This document shows, piece after piece, positions 1 to 9,577 of a DNA stretch of 64,000 bases (its first letter is position 1; each line of letters starts with the position of its first letter). Where the stretch lies: contig CBDFGN010000006.1 in the NCBI GenBank assembly GCA_965247065.1, positions 1,054,001-1,118,000 of the forward strand, read 5' to 3'. The notes under the pieces were generated by a model. The model was not told the DNA's origin. It was given only the letters and a program-made list of their open reading frames with translations, and did not search any database. The stretch comes from CBDFGN01 sp965247065 (lineage in GTDB: Bacteria; Bacteroidota; Bacteroidia; Cytophagales; Cyclobacteriaceae). Made by a program: the position numbers and the translations under genes.

Positions 1-1096
1 TTATTTTGTATAGATCGCCAAAGCTGACGTAGATTTGGTGAGCAGAAACTTGAGAAACTGAGTAAACGTGTTCCATCGGCAGCGACTCAACGCTCCCGAA
101 GAAGTTTTGCTTCAATAAACCGACCCCTGAATCGGTGCTCAACCATATATCCTTTTCAAACTGGCGGATTTCATAAATGGCTCCAAAAGTTAGCGGCCCT
201 ATCCGATGAGGATCATTGTGGCTTAGCACCCTTTCCAAATCCTCAAAGTCATTTTGATATGTAGCTCGGTACAGACCGCTATCCGTTCCGAAATACATTA
301 GCCCCTTCAGACCCTGGAGGGCGTGATTTATGTCGGATGGCAATTTTTGGAGTGCGGTAAGATTATCTAAGAACCCATTTTGATTAATCCTGGTACGGTA
401 GATCTGATCGCCTAACAAAAGAAGGTGACCATCATCCAAGTAGAGGATGTGATTTATAGTGCCGAGCCGGTCGGCATCAAACATTTCAATGAATTGATTC
501 TGGTCCTCCTGGTAGCCGAAAACGGTTCCTGACTGGGAGGCCACCCAGAGTCTACCTGATCGATCCGTTACAAAAGAAAAGTGAGAATTAGATTTACTAC
601 CGGTGTTCTGCAAACCTAATTCAAACCTTTGGAAGGAGTTAGGTCCAACCCTTACAATCGATCCTCTTGGTTCACTAATCCATAGGATCCCATTATCAGC
701 TACATACATCTTGTTAGGGTACTGCAGGGATGAATCGGACACCTCTGGATGGCCGGGGATCATTTGAGTTATGATGGCGGTATCGAGAAAGCTTTGAATG
801 CTGTATACGCCGTCGTCACATGAAAATAGAATCTCGTTCCGCTTATTTCTGACCAAGCTTCGAACATAACTGGAGGCGATCCCGTCCTTCATGGGCTCAA
901 ACCGGTCTCCATTAAGCTTGAGTAAGCCACCATCAGAAGCGATCCAAACAAAACCAATGCTATCGGTCACGATGGATCGAATATGGGGGTCATCTAACCC
1001 GTTTTTCCGGCCGAATTCTAAAGCGCTGAACTGCTGAGCCCAAACAATTGGAGCCCACATTAGTGCCAATATCAATAATGTACAAGGTCGCCTCAC
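1..1096 (-). CDS. Two-component regulator propeller protein, N-terminal part (runs off the window)
   Basis: The minus strand stays open from 1096 to the window edge, about 365 codons. A GTG start at 1096 gives a hydrophobic signal peptide ending near WAQQ. Repeated blades follow, with signatures such as NGLDDPHIRSIVTDSIGFVW and GLLKLNGDRF, which are typical of the regulator-propeller (Reg_prop) repeats found in the periplasmic sensor half of Bacteroidota hybrid two-component systems and related signalling proteins. An internal ATG is possible but would remove most of the signal peptide. The output domain (histidine kinase, LytTR, diguanylate cyclase or none) lies outside the window, so the exact function is unknown. 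The gene is divergent from the peptidase at 1206. Confidence 0.8.
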   Translation of the reverse strand, partial: MRRPCTLLILALMWAPIVWAQQFSALEFGRKNGLDDPHIRSIVTDSIGFVWIASDGGLLKLNGDRFEPMKDGIASSYVRSLVRNKRNEILFSCDDGVYSIQSFLDTAIITQMIPGHPEVSDSSLQYPNKMYVADNGILWISEPRGSIVRVGPNSFQRFELGLQNTGSKSNSHFSFVTDRSGRLWVASQSGTVFGYQEDQNQFIEMFDADRLGTINHILYLDDGHLLLLGDQIYRTRINQNGFLDNLTALQKLPSDINHALQGLKGLMYFGTDSGLYRATYQNDFEDLERVLSHNDPHRIGPLTFGAIYEIRQFEKDIWLSTDSGVGLLKQNFFGSVESLPMEHVYSVSQVSAHQIYVSFGDLYKI

Positions 1097-1178
1097 CGAA
1101 TAGTAATGTAGCCAATTAAGGTTTCAACTCAAACCTGCAGAGGAAGCCGCGGCTATTTACCGACATGTAGAATTTAGA

Positions 1179-1186
1179 TATCTTTG
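1179..1186 (+). promoter_or_regulatory. Possible Bacteroidota -7 box (TATCTTTG)
   Basis: TATCTTTG fits the Bacteroidota -7 consensus TAnnTTTG and lies 19 bp before the ATG of the M2 peptidase. No convincing -33 TTG is visible at the right spacing, so this is a weak call. Confidence 0.3.
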
Positions 1187-1205
1187 AGTTGCCGAATATT
1201 ATGTC

Positions 1206-3023
1206 ATGAAAGTAATCCCACTCCTTTCAGTGCTTTGTTTTGTGCTGTTTTCCTGTGGACCTCAGGAGTCAGGTCAAACCGATCCCAAGTTCAAAGCGCG
1301 TGAATTCCTCGATGAATACTCTTCAACCTATTTGGACTTGTCCTACCAAGATTCAAAGGCAGAATGGGCTTCTAACACGAAAATAATTCCGGGAGATACC
1401 AGCAATTCCTTTAACCTAAGGATAGCAAAGGGGAAATTAGCCGGTTTTACAGGGAATTCTCAAACTATTTTCAGAACCAGGAAATTACTCGAAGCCAGGT
1501 CCCTGATTGACGATATGCAGGTAAGGCAGCTAGAACATGTCCTATTCATGGCAGCCGATAAGCCCGCTATAGTTTCCGACGTTGTAGCTGAGAGGATTAG
1601 AGTGGAAGCTGAGCAAACAGAAAGCTTATATGGTTTCAATTTTCAAATCAACAATGAAGTAGTAACCACCAATGGAATAGATGCCATCCTAAAAGAGGAA
1701 TCCAACATTGAAAAAAGGCTTGAGGCTTGGATGAGCTCCAAAGAGGTTGGAGTTAGGTTGAAGCCGGGTGTTGCAAGACTTAGGGATTTGCGTAACAGGA
1801 CCGTTCAAGCTCTTGGCTATGATGACTTCTTTTCGTACCAGGTCTCCGAGTACGGAATGACAGTTCCCGAGATGAGGGTGATGTGTGAAGGGTTCATAAC
1901 TGATATTTGGCCTCTATATCGAGAGTTGCACACGTTCGCACGGTACGAGCTGGCGAAAAACTACGAGGTCGAGACAGTTCCCGACATGATTCCAGCTCAC
2001 TGGTTACCAAACCGATGGGGACAGGATTGGTCGGCGATCGTTGAAGTGGAAGGTATTGATTTGGATGAATCCCTTAAGGAAAAAGGTGCAGAATGGTTGG
2101 TCAAACAGGCTGAAAGCTTTTATGTAAGTCTTGGTTTCGAACCTCTTCCCCAGAGCTTTTATCAAAAGTCGAGCCTCTATCCGCTACCCACCGATGCCCC
2201 ATATAAAAAGAACAATCATGCATCAGCTTGGCACATGGATTATCAGCATGACGTTAGATGTCTGATGAGCGTTATACCCAACAGCGAGTGGTATGAAACA
2301 ACCCATCATGAGTTAGGACACATTTATTATTATCTGTCCTATACAAACCCCGATGTTCCCCCCGTGCTTCGCCGCGGAGCAAACCGGGCTTTCCATGAAG
2401 CCATAGGCAGCATGTTAGGCTTTGCAGCCATGCAAGAGCCATTCTTAGCCCATACTGGTTTGATTTCCTCAGATACCCGTGCAGATGAGATCCAAATGCT
2501 TTTGAAAGAGGCCTTGAACTATATTGTTTTCATTCCCTGGTCAGCCGGGGTGATGACCATATTTGAACACGAACTCTATGCGGATACCTTGGCCGAAAAA
2601 CGGTTTAACCAAAAGTGGTGGGAGCTTAAGAAACTCTATCAGGGCATTGAACCTCCTCAAATCCGAGGCGAGGAGGATTGTGATCCTGCCTCTAAAACTC
2701 ATATCACTGATGATGCCGCTCAGTATTATGACTATGCGTTGTCCTATATTCTTCTCTTTCAAATTCACAAACACATTGCCGAAAAAGTGCTAAACCAGGA
2801 TCCTCATGCCACCAACTATTATGGGAGAAAAGATGTTGGTGACTTTTTGAAAAGCCTCCTCGAAACGGGCATGACCAGGGACTGGCAAGAGCTGATTCAG
2901 GAAGCCACCGGAGAACCCATAAATGCAAGAGCAATGCTGGAGTATTTTGAACCTGTTAAGGTCTACTTGAAGGAAAGAAATAAAGGAAGGCCTCACACTC
3001 TGCCTAAGATTACAGGTGGCTAA
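1206..3023 (+). CDS. M2-family (ACE-like) peptidyl-dipeptidase lipoprotein
   Basis: The protein has 605 residues. It begins with a lipoprotein signal peptide (lipobox LFSC, Cys17), so it is probably anchored in an envelope membrane. The zinc-binding HEXXH motif is at residues 368-372 (within THHELGH), and the third zinc ligand is Glu398 in GANRAFHEAIGS, closely matching angiotensin-converting enzyme (GAN..FHEAIG). M2 enzymes remove dipeptides from peptide C termini. The length fits a single-domain bacterial M2 peptidase. It stands alone, divergent from the propeller gene and followed by a cyclase with its own leader. The family call is firm; the natural substrate is unknown, with nutrient peptide degradation the likely role. 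Confidence 0.92.
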   Translation: MKVIPLLSVLCFVLFSCGPQESGQTDPKFKAREFLDEYSSTYLDLSYQDSKAEWASNTKIIPGDTSNSFNLRIAKGKLAGFTGNSQTIFRTRKLLEARSLIDDMQVRQLEHVLFMAADKPAIVSDVVAERIRVEAEQTESLYGFNFQINNEVVTTNGIDAILKEESNIEKRLEAWMSSKEVGVRLKPGVARLRDLRNRTVQALGYDDFFSYQVSEYGMTVPEMRVMCEGFITDIWPLYRELHTFARYELAKNYEVETVPDMIPAHWLPNRWGQDWSAIVEVEGIDLDESLKEKGAEWLVKQAESFYVSLGFEPLPQSFYQKSSLYPLPTDAPYKKNNHASAWHMDYQHDVRCLMSVIPNSEWYETTHHELGHIYYYLSYTNPDVPPVLRRGANRAFHEAIGSMLGFAAMQEPFLAHTGLISSDTRADEIQMLLKEALNYIVFIPWSAGVMTIFEHELYADTLAEKRFNQKWWELKKLYQGIEPPQIRGEEDCDPASKTHITDDAAQYYDYALSYILLFQIHKHIAEKVLNQDPHATNYYGRKDVGDFLKSLLETGMTRDWQELIQEATGEPINARAMLEYFEPVKVYLKERNKGRPHTLPKITGG

Positions 3024-3090
3024 TAGATTAGATCGGAACCATCCAACCTTCGAACCTCCAACCTTACAATCTTATGATTCGTTATTTGTT

Positions 3091-3098
3091 TAGCTTTG
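3091..3098 (+). promoter_or_regulatory. Possible -7 box (TAGCTTTG) before the cyclase gene
   Basis: TAGCTTTG matches TAnnTTTG and lies 41 bp upstream of the cyclase ATG. The -33 element is not clear. Confidence 0.3.
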
Positions 3099-3139
3099 AA
3101 TAAGCATCCGCGCATACGGAATTTCTAGGAATCTGTTCA

Positions 3140-4228
3140 ATGAATATCAAGCTGCAAATCAAGCTGCGCAAGGTCCTGGTGATTATCATCGCCTGGGAGT
3201 TGGTTGCGATCGCAATAAGTGTGTACGACCACTTCACCTTTATCTCGCTTTATTCTGCTGGTCCTGCAGAGCATTATTCCTTTGGCCGTAGCTTGTCAGA
3301 AAACCTTGCTGCGGCTACCTTTGCTGGAGTTTTTGGAGGTTACTTTCTAGTATTTTATATCGACGAAAAGCTGAGACAGAAATCATACGGGTATTCAATC
3401 GTGGCCGTTTCCCTGGCTTTTGTGGTGATTGTCATGATCATCACCCTGCTGATGGGCTTGGCTATTGCCCCCATTTTAACCAGTAAGCCTCTTTCTGACC
3501 CCAAGACTCAAACGGCCTACTTTGATTACATCACCAATACCATCCATGCTAAGAATGTGCTCGTATGGGCCATTGTGGTGGCGTTAACCCAGTTGCTATT
3601 CCAAATCAGTAACAAGTTCGGTCAGGGGGTATTAACCGATTTTATAATAGGGAAATACCGGAATCCAAAATATGAAGAGAGGATCTTTATGTTTTTGGAC
3701 TTGAAATCGTCCACCGAATTAGCCGAAAACCTGGGCAACGAGCGCTATCATTTGCTTCTCAGAGATTTTTATGCGGACATCACCAATTCCATCATCTATA
3801 ACAAAGGCCAGGTTTATCAGTATGTTGGGGATGAGGTGGTTATTTCCTGGAAGCTGCAGGATGGAGTGGAAGACAGCCATTGCGTAAAGTGTTATTTCGA
3901 CATCAAGGAGAAGATCCATCGGGACCGTATGAAGTATCTTGACAAGTATGGGCTGGTACCGGAATTCAAAGCGGGAATGCATTATGGCAATGTCATTGCC
4001 GGCGAAATAGGAGTAATCAAGCGGGATATTACCTTCTCCGGGGATATCCTGAACACAGCATCCCGGATTCAGGGTAAATGCAACGAACTTAGGGTGCAAC
4101 TCCTGCTTTCCGGTCAATTGGCCAAGCTATTGCCTCAAAGTCCCAAATATAAGCTCAAACCTTTAGGCTACATTGAGTTGAGAGGAAAGGCAGCTGCAGT
4201 TGAACTTAATAGCCTGGAAATTGCGTAA
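3140..4228 (+). CDS. Membrane-anchored class III adenylate/guanylate cyclase
   Basis: The protein has 362 residues. The N-terminal half contains four hydrophobic segments (about residues 10-30, 55-75, 85-115 and 140-160), forming a membrane anchor or sensor. The C-terminal half is a class III nucleotide cyclase domain. It shows the metal-binding Asp in MFLDLKSST, the second acidic metal site in YVGDEVVISW, and a late FSGDILNTASRIQ block resembling the conserved GDxVNxAaRiq region. The product would be cAMP or cGMP; substrate choice cannot be settled by eye. It converges on the aldo/keto reductase with a 6-bp gap. A second, TPR-type cyclase at 41352-43339 is frameshifted, so this may be the only intact cyclase in the window. 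Confidence 0.85.
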   Translation: MNIKLQIKLRKVLVIIIAWELVAIAISVYDHFTFISLYSAGPAEHYSFGRSLSENLAAATFAGVFGGYFLVFYIDEKLRQKSYGYSIVAVSLAFVVIVMIITLLMGLAIAPILTSKPLSDPKTQTAYFDYITNTIHAKNVLVWAIVVALTQLLFQISNKFGQGVLTDFIIGKYRNPKYEERIFMFLDLKSSTELAENLGNERYHLLLRDFYADITNSIIYNKGQVYQYVGDEVVISWKLQDGVEDSHCVKCYFDIKEKIHRDRMKYLDKYGLVPEFKAGMHYGNVIAGEIGVIKRDITFSGDILNTASRIQGKCNELRVQLLLSGQLAKLLPQSPKYKLKPLGYIELRGKAAAVELNSLEIA

Positions 4229-4234
4229 GAATGC

Positions 4235-5131
4235 CTATCGATGTTGATGGTACCGGGTTGGTGAAGCGGCACTGGCGAGGATCTCCATCTCACCGTCTTT
4301 TAAAGACGCTGACTTATCGAAATCTACTAGCCGACTGAGCTGTTCAGCAGTTCGAATTCCCACGACCGCGATCTTTACAGCGCTCGGTCTGAGAGAAAAT
4401 CCAAGGGCTACCTGGGTCTCTGAACGAGCGGCCTGGGTCAATGACTTTACGGCTTCGGAGGCTGTCAACACCTGCTGCTCCGAATGATCAAGGTAGGCCG
4501 CCGGCACTTTGTCAATCAAGAGGCCTTTAGCTAGGGTTCCCCTTGCCAGCACGCCGATCTTATGGTTCGCTAGCAAAGACAAGACGGATTCCTCAGGTCG
4601 ACGATCTAATAAACTGTATTGGGTCATTACACTGACGATGTTCGATCGGCGGACATACTCCCTAATTACGTTAGGCCGGATGGACGATATTCCATAGTTC
4701 AGAATCTTGCCTTGGTCGACCAAGGTTTCGAACGCATCAATGGTTTCGTCTATCGGATCATCGATGGTTCCTCCGTGTAGCTGGTAAAGGTCAATATAAT
4801 CGGTTTGAAGTCTTTTCAGGCTCTGGTCAATGGAACTAACAATGTGCTCTCTCGAGGGGTTCCAGTTCCATCCACTTCCATCAGGGCGCCACTGGTTTCC
4901 TACTTTGGTCGCGATTATTGCCTCTTGTCTCCTGGACTTGAGAGCTTTGCCCACAACGATCTCATTCTGACCCTTTTGATACAAGTCCGCTGTGTCGAAG
5001 AAATTGATACCGAGATCCAGGGCCTCATTAAGGAGCCGACCGTTTGATTCATGGTCGGATTCCAGGGACATACACCCGAATCCAATTTCGCTGACCTCTA
5101 ATTTACTTTTTCCGAGAGAAACGTAACGCAC
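4235..5131 (-). CDS. Aldo/keto reductase
   Basis: The protein has 298 residues and starts at a GTG (MRYVSLGKSKLEVSEIGFGC). It has the aldo/keto reductase TIM-barrel signatures: the FFDTADLYQKGQNE block with catalytic Asp and Tyr, IATKVGNQ with the catalytic Lys, and YIDLYQLHGG with the catalytic His. The C-terminal NADPH-binding segment (VVGIRTAEQL) is present. These are cytosolic NADPH-dependent reductases of aldehydes or ketones. No specific substrate can be read from sequence or neighbours. The sequence appears intact. Confidence 0.9.
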   Translation of the reverse strand: MRYVSLGKSKLEVSEIGFGCMSLESDHESNGRLLNEALDLGINFFDTADLYQKGQNEIVVGKALKSRRQEAIIATKVGNQWRPDGSGWNWNPSREHIVSSIDQSLKRLQTDYIDLYQLHGGTIDDPIDETIDAFETLVDQGKILNYGISSIRPNVIREYVRRSNIVSVMTQYSLLDRRPEESVLSLLANHKIGVLARGTLAKGLLIDKVPAAYLDHSEQQVLTASEAVKSLTQAARSETQVALGFSLRPSAVKIAVVGIRTAEQLSRLVDFDKSASLKDGEMEILASAASPTRYHQHR

Positions 5132-5221
5132 TTGTTTAGGGGTACTACAATTTCAAAAAGTCTTACTATAATAATAGATCGTTTTTAAAATAGCTCATTT
5201 CAATTCAAAAACTCCGTTCCT

Positions 5222-5827
5222 ATGTTCCGTTTTTTAGGGATCCCTCTTACAGCCATTAGCTTGGCCGCACCCGTTACAGCCCAGGAACCGGTTGACGATT
5301 TCCAAAACCTGTCTTTTGGTGTTAGCGTTAACCAGTTCCATCGAGATTTTGGAGTTGGGCTGAACCTTACATCTCCCTATTGGGGCAAGAAAACCCGGAC
5401 GGCACTCAGATTAGCCTACAATTTTATGTACCTGGAGCACCTAAATACAAATACCGAGACCGTTTGGACTAGTTACCGCAATGTTCAGTTAGGCATACTT
5501 TTAGCAACCAAGCCTATTAATGAATTCTTTCGATATTATGGCCAGGTTGGGGGGATTGTCCTTCTTCCGAATGAGGAGTTTTCATCTGAAAGGGAGGTTC
5601 TTGGGATCTATGGACTCTTTGGATTTGAATTCCTTTTCGAATCAACCCGGAAATTGTCCAAATCAATTTTCATTGAACTCGGGGCCGTTGGAACCGGAGC
5701 AAAGGGGGATTTGCTGGTAGGGGCGCCCATCTATTCCAATGGTTTTGTCATATCCACAGGATTAAGATTGTTCTTTAGGAAATCCGCTCAAAGCTTAGGC
5801 CAGGGAAGTGGAACCGTGCTTCGTTAG
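5222..5827 (+). CDS. Hypothetical secreted protein, possible small outer-membrane beta-barrel
   Basis: The protein has 201 residues and was not recognised as a named family. It opens with a signal peptide (MFRFLGIPLTAISLAAPVTA, then Q-E). The mature part has alternating polar and aromatic or aliphatic stretches (TRTALRLAYNFMYLEHL, FELLFESTRKL-like regions) and a C-terminal strand ending near STGLRLFFRKS, which suggests an eight-stranded outer-membrane barrel. It is divergent from the aldo/keto reductase across a 90-bp AT-rich gap. The function is unknown. Confidence 0.6.
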   Translation: MFRFLGIPLTAISLAAPVTAQEPVDDFQNLSFGVSVNQFHRDFGVGLNLTSPYWGKKTRTALRLAYNFMYLEHLNTNTETVWTSYRNVQLGILLATKPINEFFRYYGQVGGIVLLPNEEFSSEREVLGIYGLFGFEFLFESTRKLSKSIFIELGAVGTGAKGDLLVGAPIYSNGFVISTGLRLFFRKSAQSLGQGSGTVLR

Positions 5828-5928
5828 GGGCCGGGCTGTAGAACGTATATCGGGATAACTTTGTTGAAAAAACCGGGCTGCAGTCTGTATCCGCCGCGGG
5901 ATCAACTAATTTTGCGGAAAAACGTGCT

Positions 5929-6396
5929 ATGATAAGGAATTTGCTGTTGCTGGGGGCCATTATTATGTTGTGGGGTTGTGGCGGTGAGGATTCCCCTCCG
6001 CCGGATTTTGACTCCCAATTGGCCGCTGACCTCCAGGACATTGATCATTATTTGGACCAGAATAGCCTTAATGTCGATATCGATCCGTCAGGGTTAAGGT
6101 ATTTGATACATGAGCAAGGTACAGGCGCTACTGCTCATCCGGATACGAGTGATATAACGGTCAACTACGAGGGTCGCCTAATGGTTGACAATTCTATTTT
6201 TGATCAAGGTGACACAATTACATTCCCTCTAAGGAATCTCATTTTAGGATGGAGGATCGGGGTTCCGCTCATTCAGGAAGGGGGCAGCATTACCCTTTAC
6301 ATTCCTTCTGGCTATGGCTATGGAACCCAAGGAGCCGGCGCTATCCCGCCGAACGCCAACCTGATCTTTGATCTAGATCTGGTAGAAGTGGATTAG
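5929..6396 (+). CDS. FKBP-type peptidyl-prolyl cis-trans isomerase, lipoprotein
   Basis: The protein has 155 residues. The N terminus is a lipoprotein signal peptide (lipobox LWGC, MIRNLLLLGAIIMLWGCGG). A linker is followed by one FKBP domain with the recognisable DITVNYEGRLM, FDQGDTITFPL, GWRIGVPLIQEGG, YIPSGYGYGTQGA and IPPNANLIFDLDLVEV blocks, which contain the FK506/proline-pocket residues. It would catalyse prolyl isomerisation of exported proteins at the periplasmic membrane face. Standalone lipoprotein FKBPs like this are common in Bacteroidota. It appears intact. Confidence 0.92.
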   Translation: MIRNLLLLGAIIMLWGCGGEDSPPPDFDSQLAADLQDIDHYLDQNSLNVDIDPSGLRYLIHEQGTGATAHPDTSDITVNYEGRLMVDNSIFDQGDTITFPLRNLILGWRIGVPLIQEGGSITLYIPSGYGYGTQGAGAIPPNANLIFDLDLVEVD

Positions 6397-6535
6397 AACT
6401 CAAATACATCCCAACGTGGTCTGGATTCAGTCCCCTTATAGGTCCATAAGGACGTTTGATCGAAAAAGTCGCCCTCTTTTTTTTATTTCACGAGAACAAG
6501 CCTGAAATTCATCAGGTCACTAAACGATCAATATT

Positions 6536-6901
6536 ATGAATCCTGTTAATTGGTTTGAAATCCCGGTCTCAGACCTGGACCGCGCAACCGCATTTTACCA
6601 GAACGTTTTAGACCTGGAAATTACCCGGCAAGAAATGGGCCCGGCTCTGATGGGGTGGTTTCCGATTGATCAGGAAGGAACCGGCTCCACTGAAAGCTTG
6701 ATGAAGAGCGAAGGGTTTACTCCCTCCCACGAAGGCAGTTTAGTATATTTCTCGGTGGAGGATTTGGATGCAACCCTGGCCAAGATCGAGGCAGCGGGAG
6801 GCAGAACCATTATGCCGAGAATGGGAATTGGAGAATTCGGTTTCATCGCCCATTTCGAAGACTGCGAAGGAAATCGAGTGGCTCTTCACTCGGCTACCTA
6901 A
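6536..6901 (+). CDS. VOC-superfamily (glyoxalase-like) protein
   Basis: The protein has 121 residues and one vicinal-oxygen-chelate domain made of two beta-alpha-beta-beta-beta modules. It opens with NPVNWFEIPVSDLDRATAFY and ends FIAHFEDCEGNRVALHS, the usual start and end of this family. The size and composition match the PhnB/YdcR-like small VOC proteins of unknown substrate. It is a monocistronic gene with a T-rich leader. The fold assignment is firm; the reaction is unknown. Confidence 0.85.
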   Translation: MNPVNWFEIPVSDLDRATAFYQNVLDLEITRQEMGPALMGWFPIDQEGTGSTESLMKSEGFTPSHEGSLVYFSVEDLDATLAKIEAAGGRTIMPRMGIGEFGFIAHFEDCEGNRVALHSAT

Positions 6902-7113
6902 GGACTTGTAAATTCCCAAGGGCTCCTTGGCCCCGGACAATACCCGGGCCGCTCCGCTCCGGGAGAAGACTAGGTCGAGTTCATGCTTCAAGATTCACTG
7001 CTTTCTTTGAAAGCTGGAAGTTGAGGTCTGGAACTTGAAACCTGGACTGTCAAAACCTTCCAACCATTGAACCTAAGCGCGTGTCTTTAGGTTAGACATT
7101 TAGACTCTAACCA

Positions 7114-7911
7114 ATGAAGGCTTATTTTTTGATATTCATCGGCGTTATTTTTTTTGGCACCGCCTGCGAAGATGACTCCAAAGCGATTATACCCGGACCC
7201 GTTGCCCGGCCCATTGTCAATGTAAAATCCGACGGGGTGCTCTTCGATGGTCTGATTGGAAATCGATCTGATGTATCCTCCGATTCTTTCATAATCAGAA
7301 AAACCTGGCGTGAGGATCATCACCTGTTCGTGGTGGTTCAATACAGTGGAGGTTGTGAAGAGCATGAGTTTGAATTGGTCTGGGATCCTGTAATCACACT
7401 AGTTACTGAAGATCAAATCGGCCTTGACCAGGCACAGCTGATAATTACCCATAATGGGAACGGGGATCTCTGCGAGGCAGCCTTGACAGATACATTGTCG
7501 GTGAATCTCAGTGATATTGCAGCTACCACCGATACCGATCACCTCAGCATCCGGGTAATGAACGGTAGTGGTGATCAAACTTTTAGTGTGGTGAGTGACC
7601 TCGTGGGTATACCGGAGAATGAAACCTGCGAATATGAAGTGGTCCTAACCGAAGTAGTATGTGGCGATGGGTTGTTTGAGAACAGGTGGTTCAGATTCAC
7701 AGAAAAGGATCACCCTGCTTATTTACAGCCTGTTTCGGTTGCTGACCTGATTCAGCTGACCCTTGGTCCGCCTAACGGCAAGTACAAGATAGGTGTTAAG
7801 GTGGTTGCCTGGAGCCCCGATCCAGACAAGGCCATTTGCCTGGCTTATCCGGGTCCTTCGATTCCGGTAGAGATCTGGTGTATGGAGCTGATTGAGGAGG
7901 GGGATTTTTAA
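7114..7911 (+). CDS. Hypothetical lipoprotein
   Basis: The protein has 265 residues. The signal peptide MKAYFLIFIGVIFFGTAC ends in a lipobox (Cys18 followed by EDDS), so the protein is predicted to be a surface or periplasmic lipoprotein. The mature part contains a segment VVQYSGGCEEHEFELVWDP that resembles the NigD-like or META-like putative lipoproteins of Bacteroidota, plus paired cysteines (EETCEYEVVLTEVVCG-type spacing around residues 172-184) that may form disulfides. No catalytic motif was recognised. Confidence 0.6.
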   Translation: MKAYFLIFIGVIFFGTACEDDSKAIIPGPVARPIVNVKSDGVLFDGLIGNRSDVSSDSFIIRKTWREDHHLFVVVQYSGGCEEHEFELVWDPVITLVTEDQIGLDQAQLIITHNGNGDLCEAALTDTLSVNLSDIAATTDTDHLSIRVMNGSGDQTFSVVSDLVGIPENETCEYEVVLTEVVCGDGLFENRWFRFTEKDHPAYLQPVSVADLIQLTLGPPNGKYKIGVKVVAWSPDPDKAICLAYPGPSIPVEIWCMELIEEGDF

Positions 7912-8575
7912 TCAGTCAGCAGTTATAAGTCGTCAGTCAACGGTTGGGCCAATGCCAACAGCAGGCCGGTTATTGCGAGAGTCAGTGAAGCAATCTGGGC
8001 CAGGTGAGAATTTCGCAATGACATTTTTGGGGTACTTGCATGAAGGTTTAGGAGTATTTACCGAAAACAGCCTTTTCCAATTTTTCGCCCCTTGTCCAAG
8101 TCGATCGCCGGCCCAGTTTATCACGGGTCGACTCCAGTCGGTGTACTACCATGGACCTAACAAGATTCAGATTCAGATTCATATGCTCCATTTTGACTCT
8201 CAATAACCCATAAGGCGTTAATAATGGCGTTTTTAGTGTTTTTGCCAATGATTTGTCCGGTTACATAATATATAGGTTCAGGACGAAAATATTACCCAAT
8301 CAGTGAACATTTAAGTAGTTTTGCAATCAAGCAGTTTCCCGCCGCAATGCGCAGCTTGGTGCCATTTTGCGTGTCTATATGGAGCAGCTTTCATTCAGCT
8401 GCAAAGGCCCGGGGGGGTCAACCTCCAAGCCATAGCTACAAGCTTTTAACTGGAATAGCCAAAAACCTGTAGCCAAGTGGTCAGACTTGGCATCAAACCT
8501 AAATCTCCTTTGAAAGTTGTATCCGATAGACCCTCCCATTAAATTCGCAGGCATTATTCACCAAACTTAACTCAC
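7912..8575. other. Non-coding stretch, no gene recognised
   Basis: No believable coding sequence is visible on either strand; the short open frames have no start context or family resemblance. It contains a small GCAGCT/AGCTGC inverted repeat (8384-8402) and phrases such as 'cagtgaagca' that recur in other intergenic regions of this window and are related to the 16-bp array at 12223. Confidence 0.5.
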
Positions 8576-9127
8576 ATGAAATTCCGATCCACTTCAGGTC
8601 TGGCCCTTATATTGGCAACAATATTGGAAATCAACCAAAATTACTTATTGGCCCAAAACAAAGAAGAACAAGTTGATATCGGCCGTTGTGAGATAACCAA
8701 AGACGAATTCACGGATTCTGATTCGGGAATGAAAAAATTCTTCACCGATGCCTATGGATATGCGGTTTTTCCAGCAATCGGCAAAGGTGCTATTGGTATA
8801 GGTGGCGCTCACGGCAATGGGATACTGTATAAAGCCGGAGAACCTTTTGGAACCACATCCATGTCCCAGGTATCGATTGGATTCCAGTGGGGCGGACAGT
8901 CGTACATGGAAGTGGTTTTCCTGCAGGATAAGAGGTCGTTCGACAATTATTTGGAGAGCAAAGCCAAATTGGCCGCCCAGGCATCGGCTGTTGCCGCCAC
9001 CGCCGGAGCATCAGCGGACGCTGCCTACAATGATGGTGTCGCCATTTTTACTTTGGTAAACGGCGGACTCATGTACGAGGCGTCGGTAGGAGGACAGAAA
9101 TTTAAGTATAAGGAGTGGAAAGACTAG
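8576..9127 (+). CDS. SYLF/Ysc84-domain lipid-binding protein
   Basis: The protein has 183 residues. A signal peptide (ends near LLAQ) is followed by a SYLF (YSC84-like) domain. The blocks AYGYAVFPAIGKGAIGIGGA, GNGILYKAG, MSQVSIGFQWGGQSYMEVVF and VAIFTLVNGGLMYEASVGGQ are the family hallmark. The domain binds phosphoinositides in eukaryotes; secreted bacterial copies are abundant but poorly characterised and probably associate with membranes. The gene is intact and stands alone. Confidence 0.88.
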   Translation: MKFRSTSGLALILATILEINQNYLLAQNKEEQVDIGRCEITKDEFTDSDSGMKKFFTDAYGYAVFPAIGKGAIGIGGAHGNGILYKAGEPFGTTSMSQVSIGFQWGGQSYMEVVFLQDKRSFDNYLESKAKLAAQASAVAATAGASADAAYNDGVAIFTLVNGGLMYEASVGGQKFKYKEWKD

Positions 9128-9577
9128 TCAGTCCATAGTCCCCGGTAGTGAGGCAATGAAGCGGGGCCAGAAAGATTCAACCTCGGAGGCGGTAAGGGCT
9201 GCTTGAAAAATTACCTCCACACATAGTATTTTACCGCTTCAACTTGACCGAGCAGCTGGAGATTACGCCTGATTTCCACCTGATCATAAATCCAACCTTG
9301 AACCCGAATGTTTATTCACCAATTTCAGGGAAGAGCAACTTTGTGAGGCCGGGCGCAGTGAAGCAATCAGCGCGCGTTCAATCAACAAATCAACCCCGAA
9401 GGATTATCCGTGTAGCACTCCAGAGAATCCGCGTAGTGGTGAAGTAGCGTAGGAATCAGTTAGTTCATAATTCACAAGTAGAATCGTCCCTCCGACTTTT
9501 AGGAAATTGCCAATCTCTTAAATTAGTTACTATTTTAACGCACTAAATTTTTGAATTCATCAAACATTGGGATAGTG
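9128..9577. other. Non-coding stretch, no gene recognised
   Basis: There is no supported gene here. An open frame at 9244-9447 has no plausible start or homology. The sequence includes further degenerate 'cagtgaagcaatc' phrases. The AT-rich final 60 bp probably holds the promoter of the porin-like gene, although no clear TAnnTTTG box is visible. Confidence 0.45.

Noticed and set aside
7892..8206. Open frame overlapping the end of the hypothetical lipoprotein gene
   Set aside because: Overlaps the real gene end, has no recognisable domain, and its composition is typical of non-coding DNA here.
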